From RYN-230 sp963713815 (GTDB lineage Bacteria > Actinomycetota > Actinomycetes > Streptosporangiales > Streptosporangiaceae), in the NCBI GenBank assembly GCA_963713815.1, contig CAVQNH010000006.1:186001-250000 (forward strand): a stretch of DNA of 64,000 nt, in the 5' to 3' direction. The notes under the pieces are model-generated. The model was not told the DNA's origin, made no database searches, and saw nothing but the letters and a program-made list of their open reading frames with translations. The position numbers and the translations under genes are program-made. Numbering within the stretch: the stretch's first letter is position 1; every line of letters begins with the position of its first letter. Positions 1 through 8,983 of this stretch are shown piece by piece.

Positions 1-834
1 CTCGGCACCCCGGATGGCGAGACCACCCTGGACGACCTGTTCGCGGTGGACCTGGCCGCCGCGGCGGACAGCGTCACCGCCCGGCGGGGCAGCGTGGGCC
101 GGGCCGCGCTGGTCTCGTCGCTGCACCGGTTCACCCCCGGCGACGACCACGCCGCCTTGCTCGCTGACCTGCTCGGCTGCCCAGTGAGCTGCGTGCTGAC
201 CGAGCCGGCCGCGGCCCGCCTGGGCGCCTGCACCACGCCGGGGGCCCGTCCCGACGCGGTCGTGGTCGACGTGGGCGCGGGCACCATCGACGTCATCGCC
301 CCGGACGGGGAGGTGGTCGCGGCGGGCGCGGGAGAGCTGCTGACCGTCGCCGTCGCGGAAACCCTGGGCGTGCCCCGCGCCGCGGCCGACTGGGTCAAGC
401 GGGGCCCGTGCGTCCGGCTCGACGGGAGCCAGCGGTTCGAGGCCGAGGACGGCAGCCGCGGGTTCCTGGACGGCCCCGCCGACCCGGCCGCCGCGGGCAT
501 GCTCGCCGCCGCGGGCCCCGCCGGCTGGCTGCCGTTCGACCGCGGGCACAGCCCCGCCGAATGGCGCGCGATCCGGCTCCGCCTGAAGGAGGCGGTGTTC
601 GCGGCCAACCTGGCCCGCGCGCTCCGTACCCTCGGCCGCGACCTGGGCCAGGTGCTGATCGTCGGCGGGCCGGCCGGCGACGACGAGCTGCTCGGCGTGC
701 TGCTGCGCACCCTGCCCGAGGGCGTCACCGCCGGGCGGGGCAACGTCGGCGGCACCCTGGCCGGCCCGGCCGCCGGGCACCGGCACGCCGCCGCCCTCGG
801 CCTGGCCCTGGCCCCGGGCGGCACGGCCAGTTAA
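1..834 (+). CDS. Diol dehydratase reactivase-like ATPase, 3' part (5' end outside window)
   Basis: The frame is open from base 1, so the gene begins upstream; an internal GTG at 46 is the first start codon visible. The protein carries an actin/Hsp70-fold ATPase signature (VVVDVGAGTIDVI, then GELLTVAVAETLGVP) and a C-terminal phosphate-binding loop region (VLIVGGPAGDDELL). This matches the large subunit of diol/glycerol dehydratase reactivating factors, which use ATP to exchange damaged cobalamin from the dehydratase. The assignment rests on the family pattern; no dehydratase or small reactivase subunit is visible because the operon lies to the left. It ends at TAA and faces the convergent glucanase gene across a strong hairpin. 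Confidence 0.7.
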   Translation, partial: LGTPDGETTLDDLFAVDLAAAADSVTARRGSVGRAALVSSLHRFTPGDDHAALLADLLGCPVSCVLTEPAAARLGACTTPGARPDAVVVDVGAGTIDVIAPDGEVVAAGAGELLTVAVAETLGVPRAAADWVKRGPCVRLDGSQRFEAEDGSRGFLDGPADPAAAGMLAAAGPAGWLPFDRGHSPAEWRAIRLRLKEAVFAANLARALRTLGRDLGQVLIVGGPAGDDELLGVLLRTLPEGVTAGRGNVGGTLAGPAAGHRHAAALGLALAPGGTAS

Positions 835-932
835 CGCGAAAAGCTAACGCGGAGAAGCTCACCCGAAGGCCGCACGCGAACCTGGATCGGGAGCTCCTCA
901 CCGGCGTGGCCGGGTTCTTCTTACGTCCTGGT

Positions 933-973
933 GGACGGCGGCCGCGGACGCTCATCCGCCGCGGCCGCCGTCC
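933..973. terminator. Bidirectional terminator-type hairpin
   Basis: Two perfectly complementary 15-base G+C arms (933-947 and 959-973) flank an 11-base loop, in the gap between the convergent reactivase and glucanase genes. No long T-tract follows, as is common for actinomycete terminators. Confidence 0.6.
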
Positions 974-990
974 CGATCAGGGGCGGGCGG

Positions 991-2805
991 CTACCAGCCC
1001 ACCGCGACCACCATGTACTGCGGGTTGGTGATCGAGATGTCGGAAGACTGCCCGGCGTCGTCGTCGTACGGGAAGCCGTACTGCAGCCCGTTGATGGCGT
1101 TCTGGTGCCAGAACTGGGCGTAGTAGTTGGCCGGGGCCGCCTGGTAGAAGTTGGCCGGGTTCGACTGCTGCGCCGCGGGCAGCTGCGCCACGTGCCGGTT
1201 CAGCCCGGCGCACAGCGGGGGATTGGCCGCCAGCGTCCCGCCGCAGCCGAAGATCTGCGCGGTGGAGTCGGAGGTGTCCCCTTCGGAGGCTGCGTAGCTG
1301 GTGAAGTAGTTCGCGTACGCACCGCCGGGCTGGAACGCCGGGTCGTTGCCCGGCGACGGGATGCCGTACGGGGCCTGGTCGGTGGCCAGCTCCTTGAACT
1401 GGGTCGGCACCGAGTTCTCGAACCGCGTGAACGTGGCCGTGCGGCTCTCCTGGAACGTGGCGTAGTTCTCGCCGACCTCCTGGTTGGAGCCGTCGTGGCC
1501 GTGCAGCAGCAGGGCCAGCTTGAGGCCGAAACGGTCAACCCGGGTGGTGTCCACGTTGATCGACGACGCGCCCACCGTGAACTCGATGAAGTCGTAGTAC
1601 TGGCTGTTCGGGGAGCCGAGGTAGAAGTACATCCGGCCCGCGGAGTTGGCCGGCATGTCCACGTACGGCTGCTGCGCGATCGACTCCTCCTGGCCGTTGA
1701 AGCTCCAGTACACCTGGCTGTCGGGGTACTGCCCGTTGGTCTGGTTCACGATCGACAGTTCCAGGACGTGGGTGGCCGCCGGGATGGCGCTGGTGTTGCC
1801 CCAGAACGAGGCGGGCGGCGCGCCCGTGCCCCCACCTGATCCCGTGGAGGTCGGCGTGGGCGTGGGGGTCGGACTGGCCCCGGAGCCGGTGGTGTACACC
1901 CCGAACTCCCACAGCGAGTAGCCGTACGGCGTGGCGCGGGCGGTGCCGTACATCCGCACGTAGCGTCCGGTCCCGGAGACCGACAGGGTCTGGGTGCCGC
2001 CGGTGCCGGTGGTCGTCGAGTAGACCGTGGTCCAGTTCGTCCCGTCGGGTGAGACCTGGATCTGGAACGCGGTCGCATACGCCGCCTCCCAGTCCAGGGT
2101 CACCTCGCAGATCGTCTGGCTGGAGCCCAGGTCGACCTGCAGCCACTGCGGGTCGGAGAACGCGCTGGACCAGCGGGTACTGGTGTTGCCGTCCACCGCC
2201 GCCGACGCCGGGAACGACGCGTTCTCCAGGGACGACGCGGTGGCGGGCTGGTTCAGCGCGGCGTCCGTGGTGCTGCACGACGAGCCGGTGCCGCCCGCGG
2301 TGCCGTAGACCTGGAATTCCCACAGGCTGTACCCGTACTGGGTGGCCCGGGCGGTGCCGTACATGCGGACGTACCGGCCGGTGCCGGTCACGTTGAGGGT
2401 CTGGGTGCCGCCGGTGCCGGTGGTGGTGGAGTAGATCGTGGTCCAGTTCGTGCCGTCACTGGATGTCTGGATCTGGAACGCGGTCGCGTAGGCCGTCTCC
2501 CACTGGAGTACCACCTGGCTGATGGAGGCGGTCGCGCCGAGATCCACCTCCAGCCACTGCGGGTCGCTGAACGCGCTGGACCAGCGGGTGCCGGTGTTGC
2601 CGTCCACGGCTGCGGACGCGGGGAACGACGCGTTCTCCACCGACGACGCGGTCGCGGTCTTGCCCTGCGACAGTAAGGTCGCGGCCTCGGCGCTGTGGGC
2701 CGTGCCGGCGAGCAGCGCCGCCGTCAGGGCGAAGGCGGCGGCCAGGATGACCAGGACGCGGGAGCGGGAGCGCCGCCACGTCTCGGTATGCGGGAGGAGC
2801 CTCAT
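991..2805 (-). CDS. Secreted GH64 beta-1,3-glucanase with two discoidin domains
   Basis: 604 aa. An N-terminal signal peptide (arginine-rich start, hydrophobic run, AHSAEA cleavage region near residue 40) is followed by two near-identical F5/8 type C (discoidin) carbohydrate-binding domains at about residues 43-170 and 183-310, each with RWSSAFSDPQWL and YVRMYGTARAT. A PTPTPTPTS/GSGGG linker leads to a C-terminal catalytic domain at about 333-604. That domain matches laminaripentaose-producing beta-1,3-glucanases (GH64): it keeps CAGLNRH, NFYQAAPANYYAQFWH and GFPYDD, plus the likely acid/base pair in FIEFT and RVDRFG. The predicted role is extracellular hydrolysis of fungal or algal beta-1,3-glucan. 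The two discoidin modules are also near repeats at DNA level. It lies 49 bp downstream of a small secreted-protein gene on the same strand. Confidence 0.85.
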   Translation of the reverse strand: MRLLPHTETWRRSRSRVLVILAAAFALTAALLAGTAHSAEAATLLSQGKTATASSVENASFPASAAVDGNTGTRWSSAFSDPQWLEVDLGATASISQVVLQWETAYATAFQIQTSSDGTNWTTIYSTTTGTGGTQTLNVTGTGRYVRMYGTARATQYGYSLWEFQVYGTAGGTGSSCSTTDAALNQPATASSLENASFPASAAVDGNTSTRWSSAFSDPQWLQVDLGSSQTICEVTLDWEAAYATAFQIQVSPDGTNWTTVYSTTTGTGGTQTLSVSGTGRYVRMYGTARATPYGYSLWEFGVYTTGSGASPTPTPTPTSTGSGGGTGAPPASFWGNTSAIPAATHVLELSIVNQTNGQYPDSQVYWSFNGQEESIAQQPYVDMPANSAGRMYFYLGSPNSQYYDFIEFTVGASSINVDTTRVDRFGLKLALLLHGHDGSNQEVGENYATFQESRTATFTRFENSVPTQFKELATDQAPYGIPSPGNDPAFQPGGAYANYFTSYAASEGDTSDSTAQIFGCGGTLAANPPLCAGLNRHVAQLPAAQQSNPANFYQAAPANYYAQFWHQNAINGLQYGFPYDDDAGQSSDISITNPQYMVVAVGW

Positions 2806-2854
2806 GCCTGTCCTTTCGGGGAAGCGGGCCTTTCGGGGGAGCGGGAATCGTGGG

Positions 2855-3323
2855 CTACGAACTGGGTGGCGAGATGGTCCAGACGAACGTGGTGACCGCG
2901 GTGGCCCCCGAGGCCGACGTCGCGGTGACCGTGACGGTGCGGGTGCCAGGCGTCCGGCCGGTCCCGGTGATCAGCCCGGCGGGGGAGATCACCAGGCCCG
3001 GCGGCAGCCCGGTGGCGCGGTAGGTGAGCCCGGCCGAGCCCTTGATCTGCAGGCGGGCGGGCACGCCGCGGCGGCTTTGCATGCCGCCCGGGCTGGTGAT
3101 CGCGACCTGGCCGGCCAGCGGGGCAGGGGCTTGCAGGCGGCCGGCGCTGGCGGGGGAGGGACCCGCCGCTGACCCGCTGGCCCGCGCGGCGCTGGCCGCC
3201 CCGGCCACCCCGTCGGGGGACAGCACGCTGTAACAGCCCGCCCAGCAGCAGCATCGGGACAGCCAGGCCGGCGGCCCGGCGTAACACCTGGCGGAGCCGT
3301 CGGGCAGGGGCAGCAGAGCGCAT
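2855..3323 (-). CDS. Small exported protein with putative Ig (He_PIG) domain, frame interrupted
   Basis: Reading from the ATG at 3323 (preceded by GGGAG) gives a basic N-terminus and hydrophobic segment ending MLLLGG, and that frame then loses coding character. In the neighbouring frame the sequence continues as GCYSVLSPDG... to an Ig-like domain (LTYRATGLPPGLVISPAGLI). Joining the frames near 3236 creates a lipobox-like LLLGG-C, suggesting a lipoprotein or anchored protein of about 155 aa. The shift equals one inserted base. The alternative is a frame-2 protein starting at 3415 or 3328 with a cysteine-rich N-terminus, which looks less natural. It probably shares a transcript with the glucanase. 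Confidence 0.45.
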
Positions 3324-3363
3324 GGCATCTCCCGGGCGGGGGGCAGGAGAAGTACGAGACTTG

Positions 3364-3378
3364 ATTTAAGGCTTAAAT
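3364..3378. promoter_or_regulatory. AT-rich palindrome upstream of the exported-protein/glucanase unit
   Basis: ATTTAAG and CTTAAAT are separated by a single G, in an AT-rich patch about 40 bp upstream of the start at 3323. The position fits an operator or promoter core. No regulator can be named. Confidence 0.35.
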
Positions 3379-3555
3379 TTGACCGTAACTTAATGGCGCG
3401 GAAACGTTCCGTCAAGGGTCAGCCACAAGGTTGGCCCGAGCGCTCCCGCTTCACGGCGCCGTGTGGCGCAGACCACGCAACCGCGCATGGTCAGGGTCAG
3501 CGGCAGGTCCAGCCTGCGGGCCGCAGCCCGGGCCGCGCCAAGCCCCCGGTAGACC

Positions 3556-4440
3556 TCAGGAGAGGACGCGGCGCCGGAAGTTCCGCAGCCCGATAGCCAG
3601 GAACACCACCGCGAACCCGACCACCACCGGGTAGATCACGTACAGGTGCATGTGCGGGGCCTCGGTGAACGCGGCCCGCATCCCCTCGTTCACGTAGATC
3701 AGCGGGTTGATCAGCACGACGGTCTGCAGCCAGTGCCAGCCGCCCACCGAGACCGGCGCCAGCCTGGTCCAGGAGTAGTAGGTGCCGCCCAGGAACGTGA
3801 TCGGCAGGATGATGAAGCCGAACATCAGCCCGATGTTCCGCGGTTCGAAGCTGGTGCCCAGGAGCAGTCCCAGCCCGGCCATGGCCACGGCGGCCAGCGG
3901 CACGAACGTGAGGATGATCCACCAGTGCAGCGAGATATGCGCGTGCACCCCGGGCGCGTGCACCACCGAGGCCATGGGCAGCACGATGATGGCCGAGATC
4001 ACGCCCTGGGCCGCGCCCGAGAGCACCTTGGCCATCGCGACTAGCCAGATCGGGCAGGGGGCCTGGACCCGGTCCTCGATCTCCCGGGTGAAGCCGAACT
4101 CCTGCGCCATGTTCAGGGCGATGGACTGCACCCCCTGGAACATAATGGAGATGCCCACCACGCCAGGCACCAGGATGGTTGCGAACGCCGACTCCGCCGC
4201 CGTGCCGTGCCCGCCGCCAATCCCCTGGCCGATCTTCGGGAACACGAACAAGAACACGAAGCAGAGCAGGAATGGCTGGATGACGGTGCGCAGCACGAAC
4301 TCCCACCAGTGCTTGCGCACCACCACCAGGTCACGCAGCATGAGCGCGCCCAGCGCGGTCCAGCTCGCGGCGGCCACCGACCGGGTCGGGCCGCCGCCGA
4401 TCCGCCGGGTGGGTGCCTGCGGGGTCAGCGAGGTGGTCAT
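3556..4440 (-). CDS. ABC-2 type exporter permease (DrrB-like)
   Basis: 294 aa. The start ATG at 4440 shares one base with the stop of the ATPase gene (TGATG). About six hydrophobic segments are visible (for example LRTVIQPFLLCFVFLFVF, GVISAIIVLPMASVV, IILTFVPLAAVAMAGLGLLLG, and a C-terminal VVVGFAVVFLAIGL), with the ABC-2 pattern SIALNMAQEFGFTREIEDR before the third. It forms the membrane half of a drug or lipid exporter with the upstream ATPase. Lack of a gap between the genes implies translational coupling. The substrate is unknown; relatives export anthracyclines or glycolipids. Confidence 0.85.
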   Translation of the reverse strand: MTTSLTPQAPTRRIGGGPTRSVAAASWTALGALMLRDLVVVRKHWWEFVLRTVIQPFLLCFVFLFVFPKIGQGIGGGHGTAAESAFATILVPGVVGISIMFQGVQSIALNMAQEFGFTREIEDRVQAPCPIWLVAMAKVLSGAAQGVISAIIVLPMASVVHAPGVHAHISLHWWIILTFVPLAAVAMAGLGLLLGTSFEPRNIGLMFGFIILPITFLGGTYYSWTRLAPVSVGGWHWLQTVVLINPLIYVNEGMRAAFTEAPHMHLYVIYPVVVGFAVVFLAIGLRNFRRRVLS

Positions 4441-5453
4441 CAGTCCCGCAGCTCCTTGCCGGTCAGGTTGATGAACACGGTCTCCAGGCTGGGCTCGGAG
4501 ATTGACAGGTCCACAAGGTCGAACCCGCCGCGCTCCGCGGCCAGCACGATCCGCGGCACCAGCCGCTCGCTGCCCTGCATGTGCAGCTCGACCGTGCCTT
4601 CTCCATCTGGGCCGCCCACCAGCCGGGTCCGGGTAACGCCGTCCACGTCCTGGCTGAGCAGCTCGGCCAGCCGGGCGGTGTCGCCCGCCGTCTTCACCGT
4701 GACCACCGTGTCGGCGCCGACGCTCTGCTTGAGCGCGGCCGGCGTGTCCAGGGCCAGGATCTTGCCGTGGTCCATGATCGCGACCCGGTCGCAGAGCTGG
4801 TCCGCTTCCTCCATGTAGTGCGTGGTGAGCAGGATCGTCTGGCCCTCGCCGTGCAGCTCGCGGAGCAGGTCCCACAGCGCGAGCCGGCTCTGCGGGTCCA
4901 GGCCCGCGGTGGGCTCGTCCAGGAACAGCACCGAGGGGCGGTGGAAGATGGCCCGCGCCACCATCAGCCGCTGGGCCATGCCGCCGGACAGCGCGTACAC
5001 CGACGCCTTGGCCCACCGGGACAGCTGGAACTGCTCGAGCAGCTCGTCGGCGGTCCGCCGGGACGCCTTGGCCCCCATGCCGAACAGCCGGCCGTGGAAG
5101 TACAGGTTCTCCCAGACGGTGAGCTGGCGGTCCAGGGTGTTCTGCTGCGACACGATCCCGCTCAGCTGCTTGGCCAGGGCCGGGTGAGCCGCCACGTCCA
5201 CCCCGCCCAGGAACGCCCGCCCCGAGGTCGGCAGGACGCGGGTGGTGAGGATGCCCGCGGTTGTGGTCTTCCCGGCACCGTTCGGCCCCAGCAAGCCGAA
5301 GATCTCCCCGGTCTCGACGCTGAGGTTCAGCCGGTCCACGGCGGCGAAATCTGTCCCCGGGTAGACCTTGGTCAGTTCCTCGGTACGGATGACCGCGAGG
5401 GACGGACCGTCCGGCGGTCCGGTCATGCTCGTGGCTGCGGGTGCGCTGCTCAT
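4440..5453 (-). CDS. ABC exporter ATP-binding subunit (DrrA-like)
   Basis: 337 aa from the ATG at 5453, chosen because the family starts close to the first beta strand; an in-frame start at 5507 would add 18 untypical residues. Walker A is GPNGAGKTT, the signature is LSGGMAQRL, Walker B is VLFLDEP, and the H-loop is TTHYMEEAD. The C-terminal extension of about 100 residues (ending TVFINLTGKELRD) is typical of daunorubicin-resistance-type ATPases. It pairs with the permease that follows. An 89-bp gap separates it from the divergent SDR gene. Confidence 0.9.
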   Translation of the reverse strand: MSSAPAATSMTGPPDGPSLAVIRTEELTKVYPGTDFAAVDRLNLSVETGEIFGLLGPNGAGKTTTAGILTTRVLPTSGRAFLGGVDVAAHPALAKQLSGIVSQQNTLDRQLTVWENLYFHGRLFGMGAKASRRTADELLEQFQLSRWAKASVYALSGGMAQRLMVARAIFHRPSVLFLDEPTAGLDPQSRLALWDLLRELHGEGQTILLTTHYMEEADQLCDRVAIMDHGKILALDTPAALKQSVGADTVVTVKTAGDTARLAELLSQDVDGVTRTRLVGGPDGEGTVELHMQGSERLVPRIVLAAERGGFDLVDLSISEPSLETVFINLTGKELRD

Positions 5454-5542
5454 CGCCTGCCCATCGTAGCGAGCGGACCGGTAGGGCAATCTTGGTAGGG
5501 ACGGCACTGCGAGGGCAGACCAACCCCTGGAGGAATCAGCGC

Positions 5543-6325
5543 ATGGCTCGGGTACTGATCACCGGCTCGTCCGACGGCCTGGGCCTGATGGCGGGCCAGC
5601 TGCTGGTCCGCGACGGGCATGAGGTCACCCTGCACGGCCGCAACGAGGCCCGGGCCGAGGATGCGCGCGCTGCGCTGCCCGGCGCCGCGCACGTGGTTGT
5701 CGGGGACCTGGCCTCCCTCAACGGCATGCATCAGGTGGCCGAGCAGGCCAGCAAGCTGGGCCGGCACGACGCGGTGATCCACAACGCCGGGGTCGGCTAC
5801 CGGGAGCCACGCCGGGTCCAGACCCCGGACGGCCTCAGCCACGTGTTCGCGATCAACGTGCTGGCCCCCTACCTGCTCACCGCGCTGATGACCCGCCCGG
5901 ACCGGCTCGTGTACCTCAGTTCCGGCATGCACCGGGGCGGGAACCCGGACCTTTCCGACCTGCAGTGGGTCGGCCGGCCCTGGAACGGCTCGCAGGCCTA
6001 CGCGGACTCCAAGCTGTTCGACGTGGTGCTGGCGTTCGCGGTGGCCCGCCGCTGGCCGGACGTGCTCAGCAACGCCCTGGAGCCGGGCTGGGTGCCGACC
6101 AGGATGGGCGGTCCCGGCGCGCCCGACGACATGTCCCAGGCCCCGGTCACCCAGGCCTGGCTGGCGGTCAGCGACGATCCCGCGGCCACCGTGAGCGGCG
6201 AGTACTTCTACCACCAGCGGCCGCGGCGGTTCCACCCGGCCGCGTCCAGCCCCGGCCTCCAGGATCAGCTGCTGGCGGCCTGCGCCGAGATCAGCGGCGT
6301 CCAGCTCCCCGGGGAGTCGCGGTGA
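5543..6325 (+). CDS. Short-chain dehydrogenase/reductase
   Basis: 260 aa. A GGAGG ribosome-binding site at 5529-5533 selects the ATG at 5543. The Rossmann motif TGSSDGLG is at residues 7-14, NAG at 81-83, active-site serine at 126/127 and YADSK at 153-157, so the catalytic tetrad looks complete. It is an NAD(P)-dependent oxidoreductase of unknown substrate. Its stop overlaps the GTG start of the following zinc dehydrogenase, so the two are probably co-translated. Confidence 0.85.
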   Translation: MARVLITGSSDGLGLMAGQLLVRDGHEVTLHGRNEARAEDARAALPGAAHVVVGDLASLNGMHQVAEQASKLGRHDAVIHNAGVGYREPRRVQTPDGLSHVFAINVLAPYLLTALMTRPDRLVYLSSGMHRGGNPDLSDLQWVGRPWNGSQAYADSKLFDVVLAFAVARRWPDVLSNALEPGWVPTRMGGPGAPDDMSQAPVTQAWLAVSDDPAATVSGEYFYHQRPRRFHPAASSPGLQDQLLAACAEISGVQLPGESR

Positions 6326-7494
6326 AAGCCGTGGTGTTCGCCGGCACCCGGAGCGTCGAGGTCCGGGAGGTGCCCGACGCTGTGCTGGAGGAGCCTTCTG
6401 ACGTGGTGATCCGGGTGACGTCCAGCGCGATCTGCGGCACCGACCTGCACATGTACGACGGCCGGACCGGGGCGGAACCCGGGCTCGTCCTCGGGCACGA
6501 GCCGCTCGGCGTGGTCGAGCAGGCCGGCTCGGCGGTGGAGCTGATCACGCCCGGTGACCGGGTAGTCATCCCGACCCACCTGTACTGCGGCGTGTGCGTC
6601 AACTGTGCCCGCGGACTGTCGGCCGCCTGCCTGCGGGTGCGTCCCGGCGGATTCGGTGCCGCCTACGGGTACGCCGGGATGGGCCCGTACCGCGGCGCCC
6701 AGGCCGAGCTGCTCCGGGTCCCTTACGCCGACGCCAACTGCGTCCGGGTACCCGGCGAGCCCGGTGACGGGCTCGAGGACGACCTGGTGATGCTGGCCGA
6801 CGCGTTCGTGACCGGCTGGCACGCGACGGAGCTGGCCCGGGTCTTCCCCGGCTGCACCGTGGCGGTGTTCGGCGCGGGCACGATCGGGCTGCTCTCCGCG
6901 TACAGCTGCCTGCTCCGGGGCGCCGACGTGGTCTACGTGGTGGACTACATCCCGGAGCGGCTGGAGATGGCGGCCCGGCTCGGCGCGGTCCCGGTCGACT
7001 TCCGGGCCGGGGACCCGGTGGAGCAGATCCGTGCCGAGCGCGGGATCCACGGCCTGCCGCCCGGCGAGGAGCCGATGAACGGCGTGGACATCGTCATCGA
7101 CGCGGTGGGCTTCCAGGGCCGGGACCGCGCCGCGCCAGACCACGAGAACCCGGCCCAGGTGGTGGGGGACCTGGCCCGGCTGGTCAACCCAACCGGGCAC
7201 GCGGGGATCATCGGCGTGTACGCCGAGAAGGACCTGCACCCGGTGCCGCCGGACACCGCCGACGGCCACCTGCCCGTGCCGTGGGCCACGTTCTTCGCCA
7301 AGGGGGTGTCGGTCGGTTTCGGCCGCACCCATGACCGCCGCTACACGGTGCTGCTGCGCGACATGGTCCTGTCCGGCCGGGCCCGCCCCGCCGCGATCGT
7401 CACCCACCACGGCAGCCTGGACGACGCCCCCGCGTTTTACCAGGCGTTCGACCGCCGTGCCGACGGCGTGATCAAGGCCGTCCTGAAGCCGTGA
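6322..7494 (+). CDS. Zinc-dependent alcohol dehydrogenase, formaldehyde-dehydrogenase-like subgroup
   Basis: 390 aa; the GTG at 6322 overlaps the SDR stop (GTGA). Catalytic zinc ligands lie in ICGTDLHMYDG and GHEPLG. The structural zinc site is YCGVCVNCARGLSAAC, the NAD site GAGTIGLL, and the acidic residue after beta-2 is VVDYIPERL. The long insertion before LARLVNPTGHAGIIGVY is characteristic of glutathione-independent formaldehyde dehydrogenase-type enzymes. Substrate unknown. The 3' end overlaps the convergent efflux gene by 23 bp. Confidence 0.85.
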   Translation: MKAVVFAGTRSVEVREVPDAVLEEPSDVVIRVTSSAICGTDLHMYDGRTGAEPGLVLGHEPLGVVEQAGSAVELITPGDRVVIPTHLYCGVCVNCARGLSAACLRVRPGGFGAAYGYAGMGPYRGAQAELLRVPYADANCVRVPGEPGDGLEDDLVMLADAFVTGWHATELARVFPGCTVAVFGAGTIGLLSAYSCLLRGADVVYVVDYIPERLEMAARLGAVPVDFRAGDPVEQIRAERGIHGLPPGEEPMNGVDIVIDAVGFQGRDRAAPDHENPAQVVGDLARLVNPTGHAGIIGVYAEKDLHPVPPDTADGHLPVPWATFFAKGVSVGFGRTHDRRYTVLLRDMVLSGRARPAAIVTHHGSLDDAPAFYQAFDRRADGVIKAVLKP

Positions 7495-8983
7495 CCGAGG
7501 GCGCCGGGGGAGCGTCGAGGGCACAGTGCAGCGCGGGCACCGGCCTGGCCTGGCCCGCCTCGGCCGGCGCCGGGTTGCGGATGGTGAACAAGGCCAGGAC
7601 GCCGCCGGCCACGCACAGCGCGGCCGAGATGAGCGACGCGCTGTGGAATCCGGTCGAGAACACCTCCGGGTGCCGGTAGGCGTCGCCGGTGATGCCGCCC
7701 GCGGCGGGCAGCAGGGCCACCGCGATGAGCGCGGCCGCCCGGGCCACGTCGTTGTTGACCGCCGACGCGATACCCGCGCGCTCGGCCGGGGCCGCGGCCA
7801 GCACGGTGGAGGTGAGCGGGGCCACGGTCACGGCCAGGCCGAAACCGAACACCACCACCGCGGGCAGCACCTCGGTCAGGTAGTCGCCGGAGCTGGTGAT
7901 CCGCGTGAACAGGGCCAGGCCGATCCCGACCAGCACCGGTCCTACGGTCATCTGCAGCCGGGGGCCGATCCGCGCCGCCAGGGCGCCGGAGCGGCGCGAC
8001 AGCGCCAGCGTGATCACGGTGACCGGGAGCAGCGAGATGCCCGCCTCCAGCGCGGTGTACCCGGACACCTGCTGCAGCTCGATGGGCAGCAGGAACAGGG
8101 CGCCGCCGATCCCGCCGTAGACCACGAACGTGATCACGTTGGTCGCGGTGAACTGGGTCGAGGCGAACAGGCTGAGCGGCAGCATCGGCGCCGCCATCCG
8201 CTGTTCCTGCCAGACGAAGGCGCCGAGTAGCGCGATCCCGCCGAGCAGTGCGGCGAGGACCGCCGGGCGGGTCCAGTTGCCGCCCGGGCCCTCGATCAGC
8301 CCGTAGGTCAGCCCGATCAGGCCCAGGGTGACCAGCGTGCCGCCCCGCACGTCGATCGGCCCGGTGGCCTCCGGGTCGCGGGATTCCGGGACGTGCCGCA
8401 GGGTCACCGCGACCACCAGGGCGGCCAGCGGCAGGTTGATGACGAAGATCAGCCGCCAGGACACGGCCTGGACCAGGTAGCCGCCGATGAACGGGCCGAT
8501 CGCCGTGCCTACCCCGGCGTACCCGGACCAGGCGCCGATGGCCTTGCCCCGGTCATCGGGCCGGAACACCGCTTCCAGGATGGCCAGGCTGCCCGGGGTG
8601 AGCAGCGCCGCGCCCACGCCCTGCAGGGCGCGGGCCAGGATCAGGATCGTGGCGTCCGGCGCGACCGAGCACAGCAGGGACGCGACCGCGAACCAGATCA
8701 CGCCGATCATGAAGACCTTCTTGCGGCCGTACTTGTCGCCCAGCGACCCGGCCAGCAGCAGCAGCCCGGCCAGCGTCATCGTGTACGCCGTCACCACCCA
8801 CTGCAGCGCGGCCAGCCCGACGTGGAAGTCACGGCCGATGGCGGGCAGGGCGATCCCGACCACGGTCGCGTCGATCGACGCCACCGCCGAGCCCAGCACG
8901 GTCGCGAGCAGCACCCACCGGCCCTGGGGGCTGGCCAGGACCAGCCCGTCCTCGGAACCGGGAACCGCCGGGGGCCCGCTCAC
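7472..8983 (-). CDS. MFS drug-efflux transporter, DHA2 (14-TMS) family
   Basis: 503 aa from a GTG at 8983 that overlaps the preceding stop (GTGA). The N-terminal half carries DATVVGIALPAIGRDF (DHA2 motif D1), GSLGDKYGRKKVF (motif A) and LTPGSLAILEAVFRPDDRGKAIGAWSG-type motif C residues. About 14 hydrophobic segments fit proton-driven multidrug antiport. It is likely co-transcribed with the upstream quinone-reductase gene. Confidence 0.85.
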   Translation of the reverse strand: MSGPPAVPGSEDGLVLASPQGRWVLLATVLGSAVASIDATVVGIALPAIGRDFHVGLAALQWVVTAYTMTLAGLLLLAGSLGDKYGRKKVFMIGVIWFAVASLLCSVAPDATILILARALQGVGAALLTPGSLAILEAVFRPDDRGKAIGAWSGYAGVGTAIGPFIGGYLVQAVSWRLIFVINLPLAALVVAVTLRHVPESRDPEATGPIDVRGGTLVTLGLIGLTYGLIEGPGGNWTRPAVLAALLGGIALLGAFVWQEQRMAAPMLPLSLFASTQFTATNVITFVVYGGIGGALFLLPIELQQVSGYTALEAGISLLPVTVITLALSRRSGALAARIGPRLQMTVGPVLVGIGLALFTRITSSGDYLTEVLPAVVVFGFGLAVTVAPLTSTVLAAAPAERAGIASAVNNDVARAAALIAVALLPAAGGITGDAYRHPEVFSTGFHSASLISAALCVAGGVLALFTIRNPAPAEAGQARPVPALHCALDAPPAPSVTASGRP